Shown: positions 29,529 to 37,822, counted from the first letter of the stretch. The stretch is DNA of 64,000 bases from Agrobacterium tumefaciens (GCA_025560025.1 CP048485.1:1178001-1242000), one strand, 5' to 3'. The notes: generated from the sequence alone by a model not told the origin. Program-made: numbers and translations.

Positions 29529-30494
29529 ATGGACACAGACACAGCCGCAAACGAAAACCGCCGCAAAGGCCGCATCGGCGGTCTTGATACATTGCGCGGG
29601 CTGGCGCTCATCGCCATGGCATCCTACCACTTCACGTGGAACCTCGAATATTTCGGCTATCTCGAACCCGGCACGGCAACCACGGGCCTCTGGAAGCTCT
29701 ATGCGCGCGGCATTGCAAGCTCGTTCCTGTTTCTGGCCGGTTTCAGCCTGTTTCTTGCCCATGGCAAAGGCCTGAACTGGCCGTCCTTCGGCAAGCGTTT
29801 TGCGATGGTGGCCGGCTCGGCGCTGCTCATCACCATCGCCACGTATTTCGCCTTTCCGGACAGCTTCATCTTTTTCGGCATCCTGCACAATATCGCCGCG
29901 GCAAGCCTCGTTGGCCTGCTGTTTCTGCGCGCACCCGCGCCTGTAACGCTGCTTTTTGCAGTGATTGCCTTTGCGCTTCCGCACTATGTTCAATCCGACC
30001 TGTTCAACAGCAAGTGGCTGGCCTGGATCGGCTTTTCCACCATGCCGCCGCGTTCGAACGACTATGTGCCGCTCCTGCCGTGGCTTGCCCCCTTTCTTGC
30101 CGGGCTCGCGGTTTCGCAATTCGTCACGCCACGCGACTGGCTGGACCGTTTTCGCAGTCCAAGCTCGCCGCGCAATCTGATAGCAAGCGCCGGCCGTCAC
30201 AGCCTCTCCTTCTACCTCATTCACCAGCCGGTGCTGATCGGCCTTGTCTACGTCCTGTCGCAGGTGGCCCCGCCTCCACCGGTCGATCAGGTCGAGCTTT
30301 ACAAATCGAGCTGCGAAAAAAGCTGCGTCGAACAGCCGAACGGGCTGGAATTGTGCCAGCGTTTCTGCGGCTGCACGCTGGAAAAACTGCAGGCGGAAAA
30401 CCTGTTCGACACGATGATGGAAGGCAAGCTCAGCGCCGATCAGCAGACCAAGGTTGGCGAAGTGGCGCAGCAGTGCACGGTTGAGGCGCAGTAG
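29529..30494 (+). CDS. DUF1624/acyltransferase-type multipass membrane protein
   Basis: A 321-residue protein starting GGLDTLRGLALIAMASYHFTWN, the hallmark of the heparan-alpha-glucosaminide acetyltransferase-like (DUF1624) group of membrane acyltransferases. Eight or so hydrophobic segments follow, including SFLFLAGFSLFLAHGKG and SLSFYLIHQPVLIGLVYVL. The C-terminal 70 residues are Cys-rich (CEKSCVEQ, CQRFCGCT), an unusual extra domain probably on the periplasmic side. The acyl acceptor is unknown. Confidence 0.8.
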   Translation: MDTDTAANENRRKGRIGGLDTLRGLALIAMASYHFTWNLEYFGYLEPGTATTGLWKLYARGIASSFLFLAGFSLFLAHGKGLNWPSFGKRFAMVAGSALLITIATYFAFPDSFIFFGILHNIAAASLVGLLFLRAPAPVTLLFAVIAFALPHYVQSDLFNSKWLAWIGFSTMPPRSNDYVPLLPWLAPFLAGLAVSQFVTPRDWLDRFRSPSSPRNLIASAGRHSLSFYLIHQPVLIGLVYVLSQVAPPPPVDQVELYKSSCEKSCVEQPNGLELCQRFCGCTLEKLQAENLFDTMMEGKLSADQQTKVGEVAQQCTVEAQ

Positions 30495-30542
30495 GAAAAA
30501 GTTGCCGGGTCATAGAGGAATGGCGTGGTGTCCTATGCTCGA

Positions 30543-30614
30543 CGTCATCCTCGGGCCTGACCCGAGGATCCATCGACGTCGCTGTAGACCCTCGGGTCAA
30601 GCCCGAGGGTGACG
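30543..30614. repeat. Rhizobial intergenic palindrome, copy B
   Basis: Left arm 30543-30572 (starting CGTCATCCTCGGGCCTGACC) and right arm 30585-30614 are imperfect 30-base inverted repeats around a 12-base loop. The inner part uses the GGGTC/GACCC variant, different from copies A and C. Confidence 0.8.
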
Positions 30615-30671
30615 AAGGAGAGGTATCGACCTCTAAAAGCGCGCCTTAAGCGCGACCGGCAGGGGCCTTGT

Positions 30672-31058
30672 TCAAGTCCCGACGCCGATTTCGGCAAGCC
30701 GCGTCAGACAGGCCTCCTCGACATTGTCGAGTTCGGCCAGCGTCTCCTCGATATCCTTGCGTTTCTGCCGGAGATCGGCACGCTTTTCATCGACCTTCTT
30801 CATCAGAAGCACCAGCTGGCCCGATTCGCCCGGGGGCTCCTTGTAAACGTGAATAATCTCGCGGATTTCAGAAATCGTGAAACCGATACGGCGGCCGCGC
30901 AGGATTTCCTGAATGAGACGCCTGTCCGCGGCCCTGAAAAGCCTCGTGCGCCCGCGACGCTCAGGGTGAATCAGCCCCTCGTCCTCGTAAAATCGCAAGG
31001 TGCGGGTGGAAACACCGAATTCGCGTGTCAGTTCGGTTATGCTATAATACTTGTCCAA
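30672..31058 (-). CDS. MerR-family transcriptional regulator
   Basis: A 128-residue MerR protein. The N-terminal winged helix is YSITELTREFGVSTRTLRFYEDEGLI, followed by a wing (RRGRTRLFRAADRR) and a coiled-coil dimerisation helix (MKKVDEKRADLRQKRKDIEETLAEL). It lacks the Cys ligands of metal-sensing members. The sequence resembles LiuR/branched-chain acyl-CoA-type MerR regulators, an inference. A 22-bp dyad 34 bases upstream of its ATG suggests autoregulation. mgtE lies directly upstream on the same strand. Confidence 0.88.
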   Translation of the reverse strand: MDKYYSITELTREFGVSTRTLRFYEDEGLIHPERRGRTRLFRAADRRLIQEILRGRRIGFTISEIREIIHVYKEPPGESGQLVLLMKKVDEKRADLRQKRKDIEETLAELDNVEEACLTRLAEIGVGT

Positions 31059-31091
31059 GGGCCTATCCGATTCATAACCGGATAATATTAT

Positions 31092-31113
31092 TTGACCTTC
31101 ACGTAAAAGTCAA
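31092..31113. promoter_or_regulatory. MerR-type operator upstream of the merR-family gene
   Basis: A 22-base dyad of TTGAC-N12-GTCAA form, with a central ACGT; 9 of 11 base pairs are symmetric. It lies between the mgtE stop and the regulator start. Confidence 0.6.
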
Positions 31114-31128
31114 TTTTTCTCGCCGCGC

Positions 31129-32556
31129 CTAACCGGAAATACCATACCACCAGGTCGCAATACCCAGAAAAGCGAAAAAGCCGACAATATCTGTCACGGC
31201 CGTGACGAAGACCGCCGAAGAAACGGCCGGGTCCGCCCCGAACTTGTCGAGAACCAGCGGGATGAGAATGCCTGCCAGCGCCGCCGCCAGCATGTTGAGA
31301 CACATGGCGGTGGCGATGATGCCCCCGATGTGGACATCCTGAAACCAGATGCCGGCAACAACGCCGATGGCGCAGCCGAACAGCATGCCATTCAGGATGC
31401 CGACACCCGCCTCACGACGGATGATACGGGCGGCGTTGTGGATATCGAGGCTCTTGGTCGCCAGCGCCCGCACGGATACGGTCATGGTCTGCGATCCGGC
31501 ATTGCCACCCATACCCGCGACCGCCGGCATCAAAATCGCCAGCGCGACAATCTGCTGGATGGTCGCATCAAACAGGCTGATGACCGAGGCGGACAGAAAT
31601 GCGGTGATGAGGTTGACGGCAAGCCATGGCACGCGCGAGCGCGACGTGCTGGCGATACTGTCCGACAGTTCTTCGTCACCCACACCCCCAAGGCGCAGCA
31701 AGTCCTCCTCGGCCTCTTCCTGGATAACGTCGACCACGTCATCGATGGTAAGCACGCCGACAAGACGTCCGTTATTGTCAACCACGGCTGCGGAAAGAAG
31801 GTCGTATTGCTCGAAAAGCTGCGCCGCCTCCTCCTGGTCCATTTCGGCAGGAATCGAGTGGTTCGTCTCATGCATGATCGTTTCGATCTTCACCTGACGC
31901 TTGGCGCGCAGCACCTTGTCGAGATCGAGTGCGCCCACCAGCTTGAAGGTGGGGTCGATGACGAATATCTGCGTGAAGGAGTCGGGCAGTTCCTCCTCTT
32001 CGCGCAGATAGTCGATGGTCTGCCCCACGGTCCAGAACGGCGGCACGGCGACGAATTCCGTCTGCATGCGACGTCCGGCCGAGCTTTCCGGATAATCCAG
32101 CGCCCGCATCAACCGCACCCGTTCGGTGAACGGCAGCTGCGAGAGAATGTCTTCGCGGTCCTCGTCGTCGAGGTCTTCGAGAATATAGACCGCGTCGTCC
32201 GAATCCAGCTCGCCGATACCGGCAGCGATCTGCTCGTTCGACATCTGGTCGACGATATCAAGGCGGATACCCTCATCCACCTCGGTCAGCGCCGTCATGT
32301 CGAAATCGGAGCCAAGCAGCCGCACCAGCGCATGGCGTTGTTCCGGCAGGATGGATTCGAGCACGTCGCCAAGTTCCGACTCGTGCAGCCGCGCAACATT
32401 CTTGCGCAGGAACAGCAGGTCTCGGTCGGCAATAGCCGCCCCCACCATCGCCAGAAAATCCGAACGGACAGACCCGTCTTCGGCGTAGATATCGGAAAGT
32501 GCCTCTGCCGGCCTCAACTCCTCGGGCGCGACAAGATCGTCGTCACGGTCTGTCAT
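31129..32556 (-). CDS. mgtE: Magnesium transporter MgtE
   Basis: A 475-residue MgtE channel for Mg(II). The N-terminal superhelical domain contains ARLHESELGDVLESILPEQR, two CBS domains run through roughly residues 140-260 (RRMQTEFVAVPPFWTVGQ, LVGVLTIDDVVDVIQEE), and five membrane helices form the C-terminal pore (MPAVAGMGGNAGSQTMTVSVRAL, ILIPLVLDKFGADPA). The start at 32556 (MTDRDDDLVAPEE) is preceded by GAGGACGCC; the frame upstream to 32676 is unrelated. No M-box-like leader was recognised. Confidence 0.95.
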   Translation of the reverse strand: MTDRDDDLVAPEELRPAEALSDIYAEDGSVRSDFLAMVGAAIADRDLLFLRKNVARLHESELGDVLESILPEQRHALVRLLGSDFDMTALTEVDEGIRLDIVDQMSNEQIAAGIGELDSDDAVYILEDLDDEDREDILSQLPFTERVRLMRALDYPESSAGRRMQTEFVAVPPFWTVGQTIDYLREEEELPDSFTQIFVIDPTFKLVGALDLDKVLRAKRQVKIETIMHETNHSIPAEMDQEEAAQLFEQYDLLSAAVVDNNGRLVGVLTIDDVVDVIQEEAEEDLLRLGGVGDEELSDSIASTSRSRVPWLAVNLITAFLSASVISLFDATIQQIVALAILMPAVAGMGGNAGSQTMTVSVRALATKSLDIHNAARIIRREAGVGILNGMLFGCAIGVVAGIWFQDVHIGGIIATAMCLNMLAAALAGILIPLVLDKFGADPAVSSAVFVTAVTDIVGFFAFLGIATWWYGISG

Positions 32557-32950
32557 CTGGCGTCCTCTTGTATTCAAATGCCGCAGTGCACGAATGCGCA
32601 GGCAGAATGGCGTTAAAAAGTATATTGTCAACAACCGGATAGGCGGAAAACAACAAGCCTCCCAACTGCGACGCAAATGTCATGAACCGCCGCTTTGAGA
32701 GACCGCGATTTAAGGACGCAGCGCCCCTTCACGACGCGTCAGGAGTGCATGGCGCCGCAATTCTCTCAACGCGCGCCGCACCCCTGCCGTTCCGCAGGAA
32801 GAGCCCGGACAGACCCTTTCCCACTCCAGGCAACACCAAGATAGAGATTGACATATGTCGTCCATAGGCGATTCTGAAACAGCTTTTTTACATAGGATCG
32901 GCCGCAGCGACCACATGGCCGGGAACGCATATTTTGGGAAAGCCAAAGCA
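32557..32950. other. Divergent intergenic region mgtE / ydeP-like
   Basis: About 394 bases without a supported gene. TTGACA at 32848-32853 could be a -35 element for the oxidoreductase operon, which would make an upstream start at 32855 impossible for that transcript. No riboswitch was seen. Confidence 0.45.
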
Positions 32951-35269
32951 ATGAGCAAGACGGATTTCATCGGCAAGGCCTCCTCCGCCGCAGGCGGCTG
33001 GGGTGCGCTTAAAAGCGTCGGCAAACGGCTTCTGGAAACAGGCGCGCCGATTTCCGGGGCACGCACGCTGCTGAAGACGAACCAGCCGGACGGCTTCGAC
33101 TGTCCCGGCTGCGCCTGGGGCGATCCAGAACACGGCTCTTCCTTCGAATTTTGCGAAAATGGCGTCAAGGCAGTCGCCTGGGAAGCGACGGAAGCCCGCG
33201 TGCCGCCGGATTTCTTTGCCGCCCATAGCCTATCCGAACTGCGCGGCTGGTCCGACTACGATCTGGAAAAACAGGGCCGCCTCACCCACCCCATGCGCTA
33301 CGACCGGGCGACAGACAAATATCTGCCGGTATCCTGGGACGATGCCTTTGCTGAAATCGGCAGGATATTGAACGGCCTCGACAGCCCGGACCGGGCGGAA
33401 TTCTACACCTCCGGCCGCGCCTCCAACGAGGCCGCCTTCATCTATCAGTTGATGGTACGGCTCTATGGCACCAATAATTTCCCCGACTGTTCCAACATGT
33501 GCCACGAGGCAAGCGGCGTCGGCCTGAAAGCGTCGATCGGCGTCGGCAAGGGCACGGTTCTGCTTGAGGATTTCGAACAGGCGGACGCCATCTTCGTGAT
33601 CGGCCAGAACCCGGGCACCAACCATCCCCGCATGCTGGGCGACCTGCGCCGCGCCGCCCTTCGCGGCGCAAGGATCGCCGTCTTCAACCCGATCCGCGAA
33701 AAGGGTCTGGAGCGCTTCGCCGATCCGCAGGACAAGATCGAGATGATCACCGGCGGCAACACGAGGATCGCCACCAATTATTACCAGCCGCGGCAGGGCG
33801 GCGATATGGCCGCCGTGCGCGGCATGAGCAAGGCTGTCTTCGCCGCCGACGATGCCGCAAGGGCGGCTGGTGAACCCGCGATCATCGACTACGACTTCAT
33901 CGCCGAACATGCGGTGGAATTCGAAGCCTATCGCGCCGCCGTCGAGGCAACCGACTGGGAAACCATTCTCGACCAGTCCGGCCTGACCCGCGCCCAGATC
34001 GAGGAAGCCGCCGGCATCTACATGAATGCCGGCTCTGTCATCGCCACCTGGGCCATGGGTGTCACACAACACCGGCACTCCGTCATCATCGTTCGCGAAA
34101 TCACCAATTTCATGCTGCTGCGAGGCAATATCGGCCGCCCCGGCGCCGGTCTCTGCCCGGTGCGCGGCCATTCAAACGTGCAGGGCGACCGCACCGTCGG
34201 CATCGACGAGAAAGCGCCGCCTGCCCTTCTCGACGCGCTGGAGAAAGAACTCGGCGTGTCCATGCCGCGCAAGCCCGGCCACAACACCGTGGAAGCCGTC
34301 GCCGCCATGCTGGATGGCAAGGCTCAGACCTTCATTGCGCTCGGTGGCAACTTCCTGCGGGCGACGCCCGACAGCCCGCTGATCATCAAGGCTTTCGAGA
34401 AGCAGAAACTCACGGTCAATATCGCCACCAAGCTCAACCATTCGCATCTGGTGCCGGGCGAGACATCCTTCGTACTGCCCTGTCTCGGCCGAACGGAAAT
34501 CGACCGCAATTCGGCAGGACGGCCGCAGATTGTTACGGTCGAGGATTCCATGAGCATGGTGCATGGTTCAGGCGGCATCAACCCGCCGGCCTCGGACGAA
34601 CTCCGCTCGGAAGTCGCCATTATCGCCGGCATTGCGCAAGCGACGCTCGGCAATGCGCATGTGGACTGGAAAGCGCTTGCCGATGATTACGATCTCATCC
34701 GCGACATGATCGAGCGGGTCATTCCCGGTTTTGACAATTTCAACGAACGGGTCCGCGTGCCGCGCGGTTTTCATCTGCGCAACACGGCGGCCGAACGGCG
34801 GTGGAACACACCTGCGAAAAAGGCCACCTTCTATAGCGGCCCCCTGCCTGAACAGACCGAGCATCAGCAGGCGCTCAGCCGTGACAATCTTTTCGTGCTG
34901 CAGACCTTCCGCAGTCACGATCAATACAACACCACGATTTACGGCATGGACGACCGTTATCGCGGCGTTTATGGCGAGCGCCATGTCATCTTCATGAACC
35001 CTGCGGATATGGAAGCACTCGGTGCCCATTCCCGCCAGCGCGTCGATGTCATCGGCGAATATGGCGATGGCGTGGAACGCATCGCGGAAAACTTCCGGCT
35101 CGTGCCATACAATATCCCGCGTGGCAGCGTCGGCGGCTATTATCCGGAACTGAACGTGCTGGTGCCGCTATCGAGCTATGGTGATGGCAGCTTTACGCCG
35201 ACATCGAAATCCGTGCTCGTCTCCGTCCGCCTGCTTGCCGATGCCCCCGTGAAGGCGAACGCCTCTTGA
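32951..35269 (+). CDS. YdeP/FdhF-like molybdopterin oxidoreductase
   Basis: A 772-residue molybdopterin-bis-guanine-dinucleotide enzyme of the YdeP branch of formate dehydrogenase-like proteins; its reaction is not established. The start at 32951 places the family N-terminus (SSAAGGWGALKSVGKRL) at the expected position; a start at 32855 is also open. The FDGFDCPGCAW-type segment is present (GFDCPGCAWGDPEH). Cofactor-contact regions SGRASNEAAFIYQL, SNMCHEASGVGLK, GQNPGTNHPRM and RGHSNVQGDRTVG follow. It lacks the N-terminal four-Cys Fe-S motif of NAD-linked FDH. It heads an operon: the next ATG overlaps its TGA. Confidence 0.92.
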   Translation: MSKTDFIGKASSAAGGWGALKSVGKRLLETGAPISGARTLLKTNQPDGFDCPGCAWGDPEHGSSFEFCENGVKAVAWEATEARVPPDFFAAHSLSELRGWSDYDLEKQGRLTHPMRYDRATDKYLPVSWDDAFAEIGRILNGLDSPDRAEFYTSGRASNEAAFIYQLMVRLYGTNNFPDCSNMCHEASGVGLKASIGVGKGTVLLEDFEQADAIFVIGQNPGTNHPRMLGDLRRAALRGARIAVFNPIREKGLERFADPQDKIEMITGGNTRIATNYYQPRQGGDMAAVRGMSKAVFAADDAARAAGEPAIIDYDFIAEHAVEFEAYRAAVEATDWETILDQSGLTRAQIEEAAGIYMNAGSVIATWAMGVTQHRHSVIIVREITNFMLLRGNIGRPGAGLCPVRGHSNVQGDRTVGIDEKAPPALLDALEKELGVSMPRKPGHNTVEAVAAMLDGKAQTFIALGGNFLRATPDSPLIIKAFEKQKLTVNIATKLNHSHLVPGETSFVLPCLGRTEIDRNSAGRPQIVTVEDSMSMVHGSGGINPPASDELRSEVAIIAGIAQATLGNAHVDWKALADDYDLIRDMIERVIPGFDNFNERVRVPRGFHLRNTAAERRWNTPAKKATFYSGPLPEQTEHQQALSRDNLFVLQTFRSHDQYNTTIYGMDDRYRGVYGERHVIFMNPADMEALGAHSRQRVDVIGEYGDGVERIAENFRLVPYNIPRGSVGGYYPELNVLVPLSSYGDGSFTPTSKSVLVSVRLLADAPVKANAS

Positions 35270-35571
35270 TGGAAGAAGAGCAATCCGCAGCCGCTTTCAT
35301 GGCGGCTGTGGAACAGATCCAGCAAGAAGCCTCTTCTGCTATTACCGCGACGGGTGCGGCGGTCCTTCTGGCTATCCATCAAGACATAGCCACCGACAGC
35401 CGCAGCATCGCAAACCGGCTGGGGCTTGCGCACGCTCTCGTTCTGCGCGAAATCGCTGCCCTGTCACCCCGCTTCGTGCGGGTGACGAAACGCGATGCTC
35501 GCACCCAGCGCAGCTTTCTGGAAGTGACGGCGGAAGGACAGGCGCTTGCGGCTTCTCCTTCCCGCAATTGA
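35269..35571 (+). CDS. Small winged-helix-like protein
   Basis: A 100-residue protein whose ATG shares its A with the ydeP-like TGA (TGATG), indicating translational coupling. Residues 28-90 read like a winged helix-turn-helix: AAVLLAIHQDIATDSRSIANRLGLAHALVLREIAALSP, then RFVRVTKRDARTQRSFLEVTAEGQAL. This is MarR-like in pattern but shorter than a typical MarR protein. It may regulate or be a partner of the neighbouring genes. The family assignment is tentative. Confidence 0.7.
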   Translation: MEEEQSAAAFMAAVEQIQQEASSAITATGAAVLLAIHQDIATDSRSIANRLGLAHALVLREIAALSPRFVRVTKRDARTQRSFLEVTAEGQALAASPSRN

Positions 35572-35588
35572 AAAGAACGGAGCATTCC

Positions 35589-36083
35589 TTGGCAATCAGG
35601 CCGATTCTGCCCTACCCCCATGCGGGTCTTTGCGAGACCTGCGCGCCTGTTACTATTTTTGACGATCATCTGCAGGAACTGGTCACGGACCTGACTGACA
35701 CGATGCGCGCCGCTCCCGGCGTCGGCATCACCGCGGCCCATATAGGCGTAAGGCAGCGCGTTTTCGTGCTCGAACTGACACCGGGAAACGTCCTCACCTA
35801 CATCAATCCTGAGATCCTCAGCCGGTCCGCAAAGACCATGCGGCATGTGGAGGGCAGCGTCTCGATGCCGGATTTCACCGAGGAGGTGGAGCGACCATCC
35901 CAGATCGAAGTGAGATTTCAGGACGCAGCGGGCATGGAACATAGTCAGGCAGCAGAGGGGTTTCACGCTATCTGCATCCAGCACGAAATCGATCAGCTCG
36001 ATGGCATCTTCTGGCTGAAGCGACTGTCGAAGCTCAAACGCGACCGGCTGGTAAAGAAATGGGAAAAATCCCGAAAGCCGTGA
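35589..36083 (+). CDS. Peptide deformylase-like protein with altered active site
   Basis: A 164-residue homologue of peptide deformylase that lacks key catalytic residues. TTG at 35589 is preferred: GGAG ends 6 bases upstream and the product then begins AIRPILPYPHAGL like deformylases. Motif 1, usually GxGLAAxQ, reads GVGITAAH (Gln to His). Motif 2, usually EGCLS, reads EGSVS (metal Cys to Ser). Motif 3, usually QHExDHLxG, reads QHEIDQLDG (second metal His to Gln). Two of three metal ligands are therefore gone. It follows the winged-helix gene by 17 bases in the ydeP-like operon. It is probably a pseudoenzyme or binds N-termini; the true def is elsewhere. Confidence 0.85.
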   Translation: MAIRPILPYPHAGLCETCAPVTIFDDHLQELVTDLTDTMRAAPGVGITAAHIGVRQRVFVLELTPGNVLTYINPEILSRSAKTMRHVEGSVSMPDFTEEVERPSQIEVRFQDAAGMEHSQAAEGFHAICIQHEIDQLDGIFWLKRLSKLKRDRLVKKWEKSRKP

Positions 36084-36086
36084 CGA

Positions 36087-36515
36087 TCAGCCGGCAATCG
36101 ACAGCACAAATTCCGCCTCGCCCTTCAGCGTGTTGCTGACGGTACAGATATCCTCGGCCGAATGCGCGATTGCAGCGCGGGTAGCCTCGTCGAAATCCCC
36201 GGTTATCTCGATCGTTATATCGAAACGGATGATCCGATAGGGTTCTTCTGCAGATTTTTCACCGGCAACATCAACGGTGACGCCCTCGAAATGGTCCAGC
36301 AGACCCATACGGCTCGCCGCGATCCGGGCGCTGAGCGTCAGGCATGCGGCAAGCGACGAATAAAGAAGATCGAGCGGGTTGAAGCCCGGCTCCGAGACGC
36401 CGGTCGCGATCTCAAGTGCGCCGCCGGTCCTTGTCGAAATCACCGGTCGACCAAGCCGCCCAACCGTGGCTGTCGCGCCAATGGGTCTCACCTTCACCTT
36501 CGCGCCTTCGACCAT
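36087..36515 (-). CDS. OsmC/Ohr family protein
   Basis: A 142-residue OsmC-like protein. The two conserved thiols of the family are visible as Cys in LAACLTLSAR and in EDICTVSNTL. A YSSLAAC helix and an acidic ITIEITGDFDE strand match the OsmC fold. Members are thiol peroxidases for organic or fatty-acid hydroperoxides. It ends 3 bases from the convergent deformylase-like gene. No dedicated regulator is adjacent. Confidence 0.85.
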   Translation of the reverse strand: MVEGAKVKVRPIGATATVGRLGRPVISTRTGGALEIATGVSEPGFNPLDLLYSSLAACLTLSARIAASRMGLLDHFEGVTVDVAGEKSAEEPYRIIRFDITIEITGDFDEATRAAIAHSAEDICTVSNTLKGEAEFVLSIAG

Positions 36516-36636
36516 TCAAATAATCCTGATTTAATCGCACGCAACCGATCGCATGGAACAAAAATCTATCTGGCGCTTTTTACTCACACAACGGTGAACG
36601 ATCGTTGAACCTTTATTTTACAGGGAGCTGGGACAT

Positions 36637-36804
36637 ATGGTTACATCTACGCTCGTCAGCATTCTGATCACCTTCCTGGTGATCGTGCTTGTCTTGTGGC
36701 TCATCGCACGACTGCCCGTGGGCGGTGGCGCAAAACAGATCGCGCAGATCATCGTCATCATCATCGGTATTATTTCGCTTCTGAAATATCTCGCCGTCTT
36801 CTGA
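36637..36804 (+). CDS. Small hydrophobic membrane peptide (Thivi_2564-like)
   Basis: A 55-residue peptide read directly from the sequence, beginning MVTSTLVSILITFLVIVLVL and ending SLLKYLAVF. Two hydrophobic helices are separated by WLIARLPVGGGAKQIAQ. CAGGGAG lies about 10 bases before the ATG, and a bidirectional terminator follows 20 bases after the stop. The layout matches the small Thivi_2564-type membrane protein family, function unknown. Confidence 0.7.
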   Translation: MVTSTLVSILITFLVIVLVLWLIARLPVGGGAKQIAQIIVIIIGIISLLKYLAVF

Positions 36805-36824
36805 TGTCCCGGCAAAGCGCACAT

Positions 36825-36854
36825 AAAAAAAGGCGGCGAAAGCCGCCTTTTTTT
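36825..36854. terminator. Bidirectional terminator between membrane peptide and PAS gene
   Basis: GGCGGC and GCCGCC arms with loop GAAA are flanked by seven A on one side and seven T on the other, so it can end transcription from either strand. Confidence 0.9.
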
Positions 36855-36857
36855 GCG

Positions 36858-37283
36858 TCATTGGCGCGGTTCGAACTGATAGGTTTTTTTAAGCGTGATG
36901 TCGCGAACGCTGCCGATGCCGAGGAACGGCGTGTTTTCCGCATCGAAGATTGCCCTGCCCTTCGCAACGATCCAGCGGGCGGAACCATCAGGCAGATTGA
37001 CCTTATAGCGCTGGTCGAAGAACACACCCGTCGTAATGCTGTCGAAAATCGCCTGCGCCACCTGATCGCGCATTTCGACATCGATTCTTTCCAGAACATC
37101 CTCGATCGTCACACCGCGTGACGCCACGGTTTCGGAAAATCCATGGCATTCCGCTGTAACCGCGTCCATGATCAGCCTGTTGTCGGAAATGCTCCACATA
37201 TAATAGCCGAGTGCATTGTCTGAATCCGTTTTGTCCCCTTGCACGAAAACCCCCAGACATTTTTTCCTGACAAAAGCTAACAT
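36858..37283 (-). CDS. Single PAS-domain protein
   Basis: A 141-residue protein, essentially a lone PAS domain with a short N-terminus. The core reads GYYMWSISDNRLIMDAVTAECHGFS, then GVTIEDVLERIDVEMRDQVAQAIFDSI, and ends GSARWIVAKGRAIFDAENTPFLGIGSVRDITLKK, the classic PAS/PAC ending. No output domain is attached, so it may pair with another protein. The start at 37283 has AGAGG just upstream; a longer frame reaches 37358. Confidence 0.7.
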   Translation of the reverse strand: MLAFVRKKCLGVFVQGDKTDSDNALGYYMWSISDNRLIMDAVTAECHGFSETVASRGVTIEDVLERIDVEMRDQVAQAIFDSITTGVFFDQRYKVNLPDGSARWIVAKGRAIFDAENTPFLGIGSVRDITLKKTYQFEPRQ

Positions 37284-37482
37284 CAGACCTCTAATATTCC
37301 ACCCCTTGCTTTTGTAGGGGGTAACCACCCACCTACTACAGCGTGCATCGATATCCACCGAAATTTAATGATGACCAAGACCGGATGACGGCCTCCAGGC
37401 GGCGATAAATTCTGAAGAGATATCGTAAAGCCGTTCGCCTGCACCTACATAGCTTTGCGCTAAAATTTCGAAGGAGGCTAAT

Positions 37483-37671
37483 ATGCTGCGAACCGCCCTT
37501 ACCCTTGGACTGCTGTCGGCAACCGTTTTTCTTGCTGGGTGCCAGACATGGGAAAGTCCATATCGAGGAAGCGGATGGCGGATGGATCAGGTCATGGATG
37601 GCGATCCTTATCGCGTCGGTGACGGCAACCATCAAGACAACGGCACCGCCTCGAATATCATTCGACGCTAG
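37483..37671 (+). CDS. Small lipoprotein
   Basis: A 62-residue predicted lipoprotein with lipobox LAGC (Cys20) after a hydrophobic signal (LRTALTLGLLSATVFLAGC). The short mature part is polar (WESPYRGSGWRMDQVMDGDPY) and unrelated to known enzymes. GGAGG lies 7 bases before the ATG. Function is unknown. Confidence 0.65.
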   Translation: MLRTALTLGLLSATVFLAGCQTWESPYRGSGWRMDQVMDGDPYRVGDGNHQDNGTASNIIRR

Positions 37672-37822
37672 GCCGTCAGAACATCGTCCGGTCGGCGGCA
37701 AATCGATTATTTGCCGCCCCAACTTCTCATAGCCGTCTGTGGATAAAAGACACAAATGCGGCACGCATAGTCGGCGTCAACGGAATTCTTGCTCTGGGAA
37801 GTTTACTGCCAACCGATTGGCT

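Noticed and set aside
32557..32676. Mg-sensing leader (M-box or similar) before mgtE
   Set aside because: The leader is short and no conserved M-box segment or terminator/antiterminator pair was found.
36552..36580. GGAAC at 36555 as an EcfG (general stress) promoter for the small membrane peptide
   Set aside because: The expected CGTT -10 element at 16-17 bases is not present (GCTTT instead).
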